A stretch of 21,057 nucleotides of DNA from Chara braunii (taxonomy: Eukaryota > Streptophyta > Charophyceae > Charales > Characeae), in NCBI GenBank assembly GCA_003427395.1, contig BFEA01000076.1:2106445-2127501 (forward strand), given 5' to 3'. Made by a program: the position numbers and the translations under genes. The notes under the pieces are model-generated. The model saw only the letters and a program-made list of their open reading frames with translations, did no database searches and had not been told where the DNA came from. Positions 8,402 to 16,545 of the stretch are shown one piece after another. How positions within the stretch are numbered: the stretch's first letter is position 1; the number at the start of each line of letters is the position of its first letter.

Positions 8402-10372
8402 GCATTCCTTCTGCGCCCAGGTTTCGACCAACGTCATCACGGCGTCCCGTCTCCCTTCCACGGCCATTGCCATCAATTCCTCTCTGGCCCCTACTTCTGC
8501 TCCCCACGAGTCATTTTCCTCTCTGCGTCTGACAATGGTGACTGATCCTTCCCTGAGTTCTGCGACTACTGCAGGTGTGCCCTTTTCCAAGGTCTGAATC
8601 AGCAACTGACCTGTTGTAAGCGCCGAGTCTGCCATTTCGTTATCCACAACAAGGGTCCCCCCTTCGTATTCTAGGAAGGCGTCAATTGGTTCCGCGTCCT
8701 CTACTCCCTCTGGCGTGATACATACTCTGCTCAGCCCATCTGCCCTGTTTCGAAACCCCGCAATTCGCTCGACCTTATAGTCGAATTGCCATATGAAGCC
8801 TATCCATCTGCCGACGGTTGGATCTATAGGCTTGTAATTCTTTAGAGCCCCGACGACGTTGGTGGGATCGATCCTTAGGATAAATCGCCTTCCAAACAGG
8901 TATGCATGGAAGGTCTTAAGGCAATGCAGGATCGCTAAGACCTCCTTCTTGAACTGTGAGTACCGCCGTTCCGCCGAATTCAGGGTCCTACTTTCAAATC
9001 TGATTGGTCTTTCCTTGCCTTCCTCGCTTTTCTGTATCAATACGCCCCCTACTGCAATTGAGCCGCCATCTGTCTCTAGGATGAAGGGCCGCCCTACTTC
9101 GTCATTAAAGCAGGGTGCTGCTAAGGTAACCTGATCAGAGGACAGGATATCTTTGAGGGTCTGTGCTGCCGCTTCCCTATACTCGGTCCACTCCATAGTA
9201 CCCCCTTCCCTGATCATTGCGCGGATTATCTTGGCAAATCCTTTGATGAAGATCCTCCAAAATCCGACCACCCCTAGGAAGGCTCGTACTTCCGTTCTGG
9301 TGCGCAGGGGTGTTGGCCATTGGGAGATCTTATCAGTCTTTGCTGGGTCAGGTTTCCTTCCATAGGCCCCACAGCGAAACCCTAGTATGATTACTTCCGG
9401 GACGGCCAGGATGCTCTTGGGTCCGCTTGCAGTAATATTGTAAACTAGGAATCGCTGGAGTAAGTCCTTAATATCCTGTAGGTGGTCCCAAGCAAACTTT
9501 CGTACACCCGGCTCGACCTCCGTCTCGTCCTTGTACCTTGCGCGTTTTACGGGGTTATCATCTATATACGGTTCACACTTTTCCAGAAACATATCCCCTG
9601 CAACGACGAGCATCCTCCTCTGCGCCTCTGCTACCGCATTTGTAAAACCCATAGGGGTCACTTGCATCTGCTGCTGCCCTACGGGGGTGTGCATTGCGGT
9701 GTACGGTCTATCCCTCGCATCGAGTGGCAGTTGGTCATATCCTGAGTACAGATCTATCAGGGAGTAAATGCTTCGCCCCGCATGAGATTCTGCCAACAAG
9801 TCGGCCTGTGGAAGCGAACCTGCGTCCCTAATTGTTACCGCATTCAGCTTCTGCAGGTCCTGGATCCACCTGAGTGTCTTATTGGGCTTCCTGAACACGG
9901 ACCACTTGTTCGCGTAGGGGGATGCGGTGGGTTCAGCCACGAAAGAATCTATCTTGGCTCTAAGCAGGTCGGTGACCTCCGCTGCTATCCCAAACTCATA
10001 GGCAGGCCCTTTATCATTCCAACACTCATGCTGTACGGTGTGGATCCTGACAGGGGGAACTAGTTTTGCGTCCAATTGCCCTTTCTGATGATCGTTGAAA
10101 GCGGAAGCTAAATGAAACTCCAGACATGCCTTTCTTATCAGCTGAGTTTCTTCCGGTGTTAGGAACCCTTCCACTCCTATTTTCATGGTATCTGCTACGT
10201 CATCTGGTATGCGGTGACCTTCCGTTGCGCGTCTCTCCCTTATAACCCGTAGGATCTCCTCTTCCTTTTCCATGGCCTCTTCCCCTGATGTTTGTACTAG
10301 GATCGGGACCGGCTTGGCCTTCTTCCCTACGGGTTTGTATTTTCGCACACTGCCCTCTGGGATCGTTCTCCT
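8399..10372 (-). CDS. Ty3/gypsy-type reverse transcriptase and RNase H
   Basis: Copies element RNA into DNA and degrades the RNA template. Numbered from the GTG codon at 10348: the RT domain spans about residues 100-370, with the first catalytic Asp at D199 (SLIDLYSGYDQ) and the active-site box YIDD at 261-264, preceded by the VTPMGFTNA region. RNase H spans about 420-540 with D427 (LETDGG), E469 (FKKEV) and D494 (LRID), and ends in the usual RADGLSR. The frame is open upstream of 10348 to the T6 run at 10378-10373, where it joins the previous ORF through a possible -1 shift. So the GTG is not the real start and the protein is made as a fusion. YIDD is followed by NPVK and a charged insertion before the next helix, unlike typical plant gypsy elements. 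About 110 residues after RNase H are an uncharacterised tether to integrase. Confidence 0.97.
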   Translation of the reverse strand, partial: RRTIPEGSVRKYKPVGKKAKPVPILVQTSGEEAMEKEEEILRVIRERRATEGHRIPDDVADTMKIGVEGFLTPEETQLIRKACLEFHLASAFNDHQKGQLDAKLVPPVRIHTVQHECWNDKGPAYEFGIAAEVTDLLRAKIDSFVAEPTASPYANKWSVFRKPNKTLRWIQDLQKLNAVTIRDAGSLPQADLLAESHAGRSIYSLIDLYSGYDQLPLDARDRPYTAMHTPVGQQQMQVTPMGFTNAVAEAQRRMLVVAGDMFLEKCEPYIDDNPVKRARYKDETEVEPGVRKFAWDHLQDIKDLLQRFLVYNITASGPKSILAVPEVIILGFRCGAYGRKPDPAKTDKISQWPTPLRTRTEVRAFLGVVGFWRIFIKGFAKIIRAMIREGGTMEWTEYREAAAQTLKDILSSDQVTLAAPCFNDEVGRPFILETDGGSIAVGGVLIQKSEEGKERPIRFESRTLNSAERRYSQFKKEVLAILHCLKTFHAYLFGRRFILRIDPTNVVGALKNYKPIDPTVGRWIGFIWQFDYKVERIAGFRNRADGLSRVCITPEGVEDAEPIDAFLEYEGGTLVVDNEMADSALTTGQLLIQTLEKGTPAVVAELREGSVTIVRRREENDSWGAEVGAREELMAMAVEGRRDAVMTLVETWAQKEC

Positions 10373-10714
10373 AAAAAATGAACGGTCGGGATCGGCCTTG
10401 CTACCTCCAAGATGCGGGGCTGGATGCTGACTAGCTTCCCATTCAGACAGTAGCCCTTTCGGACCCCATCCTCAAATCTAGCAAGCGCTATGGGGTCCAC
10501 CCCCACTTTGTGGTACCTGATGGCCTTAACGAGTTGTAATAAATCTGGGATTTCAAGCACCACCTCCGACGTTTCGTTTCGGCTTTCCTTTGGCTTGGGC
10601 AGGTTCGCCCCAAGTTCGACTTCCGACTCTTTTTCTGCCACCATAACTTCCAGGGCCTTGTCCTCCTGTCGCCTTTTCTTTAGAGGCAGACCCATTTTGA
10701 TCCATTCCTTTTTT
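10327..10714 (-). CDS. Protease-RT linker segment
   Basis: Minus-strand frame joining the protease ORF to RT. It starts after a +1 change at the A6 run (plus-strand T6 at 10709-10714) with KKEWIKMGLPLKKRRQEDK. It then runs through a highly charged stretch and a more structured part (IPDLLQLVKAIRYHKVGVD, ARFEDGVRKGYCLNG). It passes out of frame at the T6 run at 10378. Composition and continuity show that this, and not the overlapping end of the protease ORF (which turns Gly/Lys-rich), is the original frame. No catalytic domain is visible. The +1 break does not correspond to a known programmed site and is probably an inserted A. Confidence 0.75.
10372..10378 (-). promoter_or_regulatory. Candidate -1 frameshift site T TTT TTA
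   Basis: In the frame of the upstream linker the minus strand reads CAT TTT TTA GGA, so the heptamer U UUU UUA is in the correct phase for -1 slippage. After a -1 shift the next codons are AGG AGA ACG, which is exactly the RT frame. Without the shift, translation ends at a TAG about 15 codons on. A one-base loss in a T run would look the same. Confidence 0.45.
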
Positions 10715-11602
10715 CCTAAACACTTCCTCAATCATAATTTCTACCCTTTCCCTCATGCCTTGCATCTGTGCGAATGCGCCTTTCCGTGTGCTTTCTTCAA
10801 ACGTCGGCGACCAGGTTGCCAACTTACCCTTGGGAGGGTCCCCTCCTGTTCCGAGGAGTCGGAGAAGTTCTCCGCGACCAGTCAGCGGATCCTCTGTGTC
10901 TACCATATATGTGCCATCATGCAGGTGCATGCCAATCATTTCTACATTGGCGCACCATGGTCTCCCGAGGATTATGTCATGGTCCATTTCTTCCATGACG
11001 GTCATCCGTTGGAAATACCAGATGGATTCCCAAATTCCTGCCTTGATCGCGCATTTGGTGACATACCCAGTGAAGGGAATTTCTCCCCCCGCTCCCCGGA
11101 TACTCCTTGCTACCTCCCTGTTTACTGTGCACCCCGTGGTTGTTGCGAAATCCCGTTGTATGAGGGTAATTTCCGCGCCGCCATCCACTAGTGCATCGGT
11201 GTGGTGAGTTCCGACCTGGACTTTAAGTTTTCCAACGGGCAGTGCGTGGAAACTAAGTTTAGTGTCGGGCGGTGCTCTCATTACTTCGCCACCTTCTCGG
11301 TCCGGCAGACTCAGACGAATATCGGCAAAGGCTTTTTCCAAGTCTTCCAGGCCCCCTAGAATGCTTTGGAGGTTAGAGACTCNTTGTGGCGCCTCTGCCT
11401 CCTCGGGTCTTTGTTCCTGTGGTTCCGGAGCCTCCTCTACTTCTACACGTCTACGCGTCAATAGCTGCCTGAGGCCCTTGAGCAGTCTCGGGCTTGCCTG
11501 CAGCATGGACTGGAAGGATACTGACACCATGGTGCCCAAGAGTTTGCTCAGTGTGTCATCTAATTCGGGCAGCGTCAGAATCGGAATCTGGTATCTGCAC
11601 GT
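10553..11602 (-). CDS. Retrotransposon aspartic protease
   Basis: Processes the Gag-Pol polyprotein. It is read in the -1 frame relative to gag and is open from the A7 run at 11608-11602 through ILTLPELDDTLSKLLG. Numbered from the TTG codon at 11539: the catalytic motif is at 117-123 (LVDGGAE, D119) and the second family motif DIILGRPW at 188-195. Most retroviral-type proteases have D-S/T-G; here it is D-G-G, which may lower or abolish activity. A coiled, acidic segment precedes the domain. The codon at 11383 contains an N. After about 10714 the ORF is out of frame relative to the original protein, so its last 50 residues are spurious. Confidence 0.9.
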   Translation of the reverse strand, partial: TCRYQIPILTLPELDDTLSKLLGTMVSVSFQSMLQASPRLLKGLRQLLTRRRVEVEEAPEPQEQRPEEAEAPQXVSNLQSILGGLEDLEKAFADIRLSLPDREGGEVMRAPPDTKLSFHALPVGKLKVQVGTHHTDALVDGGAEITLIQRDFATTTGCTVNREVARSIRGAGGEIPFTGYVTKCAIKAGIWESIWYFQRMTVMEEMDHDIILGRPWCANVEMIGMHLHDGTYMVDTEDPLTGRGELLRLLGTGGDPPKGKLATWSPTFEESTRKGAFAQMQGMRERVEIMIEEVFRKKGMDQNGSASKEKATGGQGPGSYGGRKRVGSRTWGEPAQAKGKPKRNVGGGA

Positions 11603-13509
11603 TTTTTTGCCGCCGTGGCTTTGTCTACCGGTTCCTCTTCCCTCGTTTTTCCATAGACCTTCTCCTGTTCCCCGGCCTCAGCTTCCTCCTGATCCGCACT
11701 AGCCCCCGCGGCTTCTTCCATTACTGTGTCTCGGATGAGCTTCTTTTCCGCGCCAACCCGTCGGGTAGTGATATTTACCCTATCATGCCCATTGCCTTCT
11801 AGGATAAAATTGGCATGTGGTCCCCGTCCCCTTGGCTGGTCCCAAACAATCTCGGCTATCGGCTCTGCTTCTACGGCAGCTATCTCTAAGTTATTCAGGA
11901 GGATGACGGCTCTCCGCATCCCTCCTGGCGAGTTCCAATTGACACGCTCTCCCCTGGGTCCGAGGATCTCCCCTTTGAGGGACCTGCTGCACCTCTGCCA
12001 TTCGATATCGTGACTGAGTCTCGGACAGGCCCGTACGAAATGCCCGATCATGGTGCAATACTTGCATTGTTCGTTGGCCGGGTCCCTCCTGCCAAATCCC
12101 CCGTTTGCTACGGCTGCTGGAACCACGGCCTCTTGGGGCGGGAGGGCGGGTATGGAGACTTGCGCCTCCATTACTAACAACGCATTTTCCATCTTGCTGT
12201 CTACCCCATGCACTCGCTCGTGCAGGCTTTCTATCCCTATCTTAACCTTATCTCCTGTTTTCCCGGTCAGATCTATGACCTCCCCTTCCTTAAACAGGGC
12301 TAGTGTCTCGGTGACCACTGTTTTTTCCGCAAGGTCTGTTACGGTGCTGAAGTCCACATCTCTCGTGGACTCGAACTTACTGGTCTGCTGGTATGCTGAC
12401 AAAATCTTATCCTTATCAAACTCGGAGAACTGCCTGAGGAAGTATTTACTCGTTATGCGGTCCGTTACCCCGGGAATTCGCAGCGCCACTAACGTAAATG
12501 CCCTTAGGAAATCGTTGTAAGTCGCATAGTTTTTCCTCTGGACTGCGGCTAATTCGGCCTCTGTTGCCATTTTCTTTGCCTTCTGGTATTTCCTCATCAT
12601 CTCATTCCTGGTTTCTTTCGAGGATCCACTAGAGGCGACGATGGCCATAATGTCCCTTCCCAAGCTTAGCGACACGTGCTGCCCTAGGTGCTCCATCTTT
12701 TCCTCTTCCGTCCATTTCAGTAAGGCTGCTAGGTTCTCATAGTCTATTAGAAACTCCGTAATGTTGGCCCCATCGAACGTGAGTTTTTTTTTCGCATCTG
12801 CGAGATACCCCTGGTTCTTGTTTAGTGTCCTGGTGAGGGTGGCGACTACCCTCGTAAGACCATCTTCGGAGCCACCCGCTTCTCCGGTTGCACTGGTCCC
12901 TTCCCCTTCCTTGCTTTCCCTCTGCTTCTCCCTGGTTTTCGGCGTTCCTTCTGGGTCGAACCATCCTAGCACTCTTTCCCTAAGGCTCCAGAGTCCGTCA
13001 CACGCCCCTGTTACTTTCGGTGTGCCCGGCAGTCCGCTAGTGCCGCTGTCGATGGCGGGTGGGGTCATAGCGTTTTTCGTTCCTTCCGCCGGGGGGTCGT
13101 CTTTGTCCTTCCCCTTCGTGCTAGGCGTTCCCTTGTGGCTATTATAATTTCCTTCATACCTGACCTCGTCCTGACTGGTCCTCCGCCCCTCTCGTGACCC
13201 TGCGCCTTGGGGGTCCCCCTCGTCCCCGACCATCATCTGCTCAATAAGCTTTGCCTTAAACTCTGCAGTGCGCTTTTCTATCTCGGCCAGTTTACGATGG
13301 GTATCCGCGACCTCCCTGTTTTCCTAAGGTCCCCTTTTGCTACCCCCAGCTTTCCCCAAGCTTTCTCCTGTTGAGAGATCCTTCCCGTCTTCTCGGGTTC
13401 CCTCTGGTTTGGCAGACTCTCCATCCCTTGCTGATACCTCGTTTCGTTATCCATCCTCATTCGTACCCTGACTCCCTTTGCTCTGCTGATCCTCGATTTC
13501 TTCTCCCAT
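11575..13509 (-). CDS. Gag (capsid/nucleocapsid) with CCHC knuckle
   Basis: Forms the virus-like particle and packages element RNA. The main ORF runs from 13236 to the TGA at 11575 (553 residues). The same frame continues upstream to an ATG at 13509 (MGEEIEDQQSKG), with in-frame TAA at 13449 and TAG at 13326. The similar charged composition and the heptad-like segment before 13236 (HRKLAEIEKRTAEFKAK) show the leader was coding. Numbered from 13236: a capsid-like helical region at about 150-300 begins LTFDGANITEFLIDYENL. The zinc knuckle C391-x2-C394-x4-H399-x4-C404 (CKYCTMIGHFVRAC) is of nucleic-acid-binding type. Beyond it lies a basic then acidic tail leading to the frameshift site. The two stops in the leader could force initiation at 13236 or inactivate this copy. 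Confidence 0.93.
11602..11608 (-). promoter_or_regulatory. Candidate -1 frameshift site A AAA AAA at gag-protease junction
   Basis: In the gag frame the minus strand reads GCA AAA AAA CGT, giving the slippery heptamer A AAA AAA followed by C. A -1 slip continues as ACG TGC AGA TAC CAG, which is the protease frame. The gag stop follows nine codons later. Position, phase and direction fit programmed frameshifting. No clear stem 5-9 bases downstream was found by eye; a TGACAC/GTGTCA pairing lies about 40 bases on. Confidence 0.5.
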
Positions 13510-13528
13510 CGCTATTCCTTTACCTAGA

Positions 13529-13531
13529 CTG
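13529..13531 (-). promoter_or_regulatory. Possible splice acceptor before gag
   Basis: The minus strand reads CATTTTCCATGTGCAG|TCTAGG with the gag ATG 19 bases on. A pyrimidine-rich run precedes the AG. The same ATGTGCAG precedes ORF C, and CTGTGCAG precedes ORF A. Confidence 0.35.
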
Positions 13532-13946
13532 CACATGGAAAATGTTTTTGCAAAACATGGCCGGTTGTTCATAACTGTCCTAGACCCGGCCCTAAAGTCC
13601 GCCTATTCCCATATTTTTGCGTCTTACACTAATCAGTACGACTCTTCTGACTTTCTTCTCCCGGGGCGTCCTTCAGGCCTTGCCGCCGCCGCTTGGCGTT
13701 TCATTACTGCCTCGCTTTGATTCTTAGGGCGGTGCCTGAGCCCAGTGCTTCCCTATCGGGGATGGCCCTTTTGGCTTATTGGCATCCAGGTGCCCCAAAA
13801 TTTTTGGAGCGGGTGGTCTTCCTAGTTCCTCCCTGCCGCATCATTGAGTCGGCCGGAACTCCAACCACTGTCCCTCTTTTGCTGATGGCTGCCTACTTAT
13901 CCTAGTACCCATCCTTTATTTCCCTGCCTCTTCCTGACGCGTTTTC
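13532..13946. other. Spacer between ORF A and gag
   Basis: About 415 bases with no frame I can support on either strand. The short ORFs lack similarity to the A-D family or to gag. It may carry untranslated leader or intron sequence for gag. Confidence 0.4.
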
Positions 13947-14720
13947 TCATGTTGGTCCCTCAGGCCTGCCCTGCTCATCCGGTTCCTCGAACAGGTCAGC
14001 CAACCCAGCAAGGTAATTTTCCCCCATCTCTATTTCCCTGAAAATAATTGGCTCATATTCTTCAAACGACAGGTGGGGCAATCCGAATATCAAAATCTCG
14101 AGTAATTCGAGTAGTTCCCAGGCCTGATTCCCCCAGAACGGCCCGTGTTTGACCGACACATCGTAGAACATGCTCGTTGTTTGTGGCCGGAAGAGTTGGA
14201 TCCAGACCAGGGTCGAATCCACCAGGTCCCTAGCTCTCTTGAGGCTACCGAATACCAAGTCCACCATGAAACAAGGTACTCGACACCTCAACCCGGTCAT
14301 TGGGACCTTAAACTCTCGCCAGCCTCCGACCTCCACCCGAGTTCTTAATCCCACGTTCCTTCTCCCCCGCACTTCCTGGCCCACCCTGTTCAACATCCTA
14401 GTAGCCCTCTGGAAAATTGGTAGCAACCCGTGACCTAGTGCCAATTCCGTTCCTAGCATGTACCATCCAAGTTCCGACAGGTATATGGTCCCTGTTACCC
14501 TAAGATCGGTATACAGATCGTCTCCCGGTCCCATACCATCCCACAAACATTCCACCATCATGAACGCCTGACCTCTTCCCAAGGTCACGGCCCTCCATTC
14601 GATGTCCAATCCTTGGATCGTGTAGCTTGCTGGGAGCGATACCTCCCATCCGCCTCCACTTTNCGTGGGTGGCCGCGGGTGTGTGGACCGTCGCAACATC
14701 CGAGCGCGTCTCATCGCCAT
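13947..14720 (-). CDS. ORF A, member of four-copy unknown family
   Basis: About 257 residues. I prefer the ATG at 14720 (AAAATGGCG; MAMRRARMLRR) over the GTG at 14744. An N sits at 14663. Recognisable blocks shared with B, C and D, in order: GGGWEVSLP near the N-terminus, GTIYLSELGW, VEVGGWREFKVP, CRVPCFMVDLVFG, MFYDVSVKHGPFWGNQAW, and a C-terminal FREIEMGENYLAGLADLF. No signal peptide, membrane segment, zinc finger or catalytic motif of a family I know is seen. It is the copy nearest gag, on the same strand, and ends 437 bases before the gag ATG. It is the only copy besides D that needs no correction after its start. Function unknown; position inside the element suggests an accessory protein of the retrotransposon. 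Confidence 0.75.
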   Translation of the reverse strand: MAMRRARMLRRSTHPRPPTXSGGGWEVSLPASYTIQGLDIEWRAVTLGRGQAFMMVECLWDGMGPGDDLYTDLRVTGTIYLSELGWYMLGTELALGHGLLPIFQRATRMLNRVGQEVRGRRNVGLRTRVEVGGWREFKVPMTGLRCRVPCFMVDLVFGSLKRARDLVDSTLVWIQLFRPQTTSMFYDVSVKHGPFWGNQAWELLELLEILIFGLPHLSFEEYEPIIFREIEMGENYLAGLADLFEEPDEQGRPEGPT

Positions 14721-14738
14721 TTTTGACTTAGTAGTCCC

Positions 14739-14741
14739 CTG
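14739..14741 (-). promoter_or_regulatory. Possible splice acceptor before ORF A
   Basis: The minus strand reads TTGCTGTTTAAACTGTGCAG|GGGAC, with the ATG 18 bases downstream. The stretch before the AG is fairly T-rich. It is the best acceptor-like site of the series. Confidence 0.35.
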
Positions 14742-14849
14742 CACAGTTTAAACAGCAAGCGGTTTTACTTATTTCATTTAATCTTCAGCTCCCGCCCGAA
14801 CACTCCCCGGTTTCTAGCTTGAACCTTCCTTTTCTTTCCTTGACCTCTT

Positions 14850-15622
14850 TTATTGGCCCGTCCCTACGTCCATCGGCTCATACAATCGGTACAGATCATC
14901 CACGTACACCATCCCTTGGCTTATTTCCCGTCGGATGACACCCCACAGGACCTCACTTCCCACGACCGGAGCCCTCGGCCTGGTGCTAAACAAAGCACGC
15001 AGGATGCCCAGCACCTCGTACTTTCGCTCTCCACTGAACGGGCCCATTTCTAGGAAGGCCCGATAGTATTCTTGATGTACCATCGCATCTTCATATGTCA
15101 GGCTTGCGAGGTCAGCTACTGCTCGTCTAACAAGTCCCAGACCGCCCAGCCTTTCCAGCAGGAAGGGCGGCAGCCTCATTCGTACATTTTCACTAGGCAA
15201 TTCGAAACTCCCGACCATGGCTACCCTAAGGTCCGCTGTTACATCGTCAACCCCCGGATCTGTGAACTCAAACCCCGCTCGCCATACTAACTGCCATGCC
15301 CCTTCAAACATGTTAAACGGGCCTTCTCCTGACACCAGCCGAACTCTGAATTCCCTCCACCCATCCTCTGACACATACAACCGTCCTTCTGCACGCACAT
15401 GCCCCCGCGGGTCCGGGTTCCATTCCCCATTCTCATCCGCACGCCACTCAACTTTCGTCACCAAGTAAACCATATTTTCCGCAAGCTCGACCCCGACCCA
15501 ATCTGCCACCTGGTGCCAGCCTCACTTGCCGTCGGTAAGCTAACCTCTACCCCACCTGGTACTTCCCTAGGCGGTTCAATGCCCAAGGGACGTTCCTCAA
15601 GGAACGTCCTTCTTCGCGCCAT
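14850..15622 (-). CDS. ORF B, second family member, one frameshift
   Basis: The ATG at 15622 (GTGTGCGATGGCG) opens a frame beginning MARRRTFLEERP and containing PGGVEVSLPTASEAGT, which matches the A N-terminus in order and spacing. The frame must change by one or two bases near 15510 to enter the long ORF 15509-14850 (219 residues), which carries VTKVEWRAD, GRLYVSEDGW, RMRLPPFLLERLGG, EYYRAFLEMGPFSGERKYEV and a C-terminal RREISQGMVYVDDLYRLYEP. The GTG at 15509 is preceded by an in-frame TGA and is not a natural start. The family fold is unknown. Relative to A it has longer loops in the first third. A perfect 10-bp inverted repeat lies over codons 5-12. Confidence 0.7.
15588..15609. repeat. 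Hairpin over the start of ORF B, 10-bp arms
   Basis: GGACGTTCCT (15588-15597) and AGGAACGTCC (15600-15609) are perfect reverse complements with a CA spacer. It is inside the coding sequence of ORF B, 10-35 bases after its ATG. Confidence 0.85.
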
Positions 15623-15744
15623 CGCACACTCGCCTTTGATCTCCTGGCTCGTGATCCGCGTTGAACCCTACAATGGCCAGACATCCCATTCCCTTATCTT
15701 AGCAACTTTTCCCATATTTGCCTGGCCCCACGACTTTCCTGCTT

Positions 15745-16491
15745 TTAGTCGAACCACAGTACCTCGAACAGTTTGAACACATCATCCACATAGCAAGGTG
15801 TTGCTGCTACCTCACGGCGGATTATGGCCTCCCTACTTTCCGGGGCCACCTCCTGTCGGTCATTCTTTTCAATATCCAAAATGATAAGGACCTTCCGGGC
15901 TCTATCGCCATGGAAGGGCCCGTATTTCAAGGACGTCCTATAAAATTCCTCTGCCAGCCATGCGCAGTTCACGTGTATTCGCTCCATCGTGTCGGCTACC
16001 TCTGTTGCGTGATCAAAAACCCCAAACCAGTCCGCCACGAACTCGGGCACTCAGGTCTTGATTCGGGTGCCAGGCGGTTTAAATTTCTTCCATCCTCCCA
16101 TCACGACTCTACTGCTGACCGTATCCCAACCTTTGTTAGCAAACCTTTTCCCCGCCTACCGAGCCCTTGCCTCATCGTCCCCTAAAAGCCACATCGGGTC
16201 CTGTCCTGCCGCGAGCATTGTACAGAACAGGTGCCAACCTTGTTCAGAGAGAACGATCGTCCCGACTGATTCCACCCTTCCTTCCGCAATCTCTTCCCAT
16301 CCTTCCTCTTCCCTCAACGGGTTTCAGACACGCTCTATCCATAGGTACGATAGCTCCGACACGATCTCATACCCCCGCCAATCACATGTGGTCCCCTTCC
16401 ATTCAAAGCTCGACAGAATTGACATCTCTACTCCCCTTCAGGTTCGTCTTGGTTCCCATGTGCAATCCCATGGCTCGAATTCCCGGGCCAT
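15745..16491 (-). pseudogene. ORF C, third family member with four in-frame stops
   Basis: Read in one uninterrupted frame of 249 codons from an ATG at 16491 (GAGCGATGGCC) to the TAG at 15745, this stretch contains every family block: RGVEMSI, VGTIVLSEQGW, VVMGGWKKFKPP, VPEFVADWFG, EFYRTSLKYGPFHGDRAR, and RREVAATPCYVDDVFKLF. Four codons are stops: TGA at 16440, TGA at 16326, TAG at 16158 and TGA at 16053. The last falls where A and B have Arg, so it fits CGA to TGA. No indel has occurred, so decay has been by point mutation only. The part after 16050 is what a naive ORF call would report, starting at a GTG. The region after the GPF-x-G block is slightly diverged from A and B. Confidence 0.75.
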
Positions 16492-16501
16492 CGCTCCCTA
16501 C

Positions 16502-16504
16502 CTG
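16502..16504 (-). promoter_or_regulatory. Possible splice acceptor before ORF C
   Basis: The minus strand reads CAACTATGTGCAG|GTAGGG with the ATG 10 bases on. The TGTGCAG core is shared with the sites before A and gag; the pyrimidine tract is weak. Confidence 0.25.
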
Positions 16505-16545
16505 CACATAGTTGATAACCCGTTTTTCCCGAGTAAGTCCCCCCC

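Noticed and set aside
10490-11191. 233-residue plus-strand ORF
   Set aside because: Antisense shadow of the protease and linker region, whose minus-strand reading carries clear catalytic motifs.
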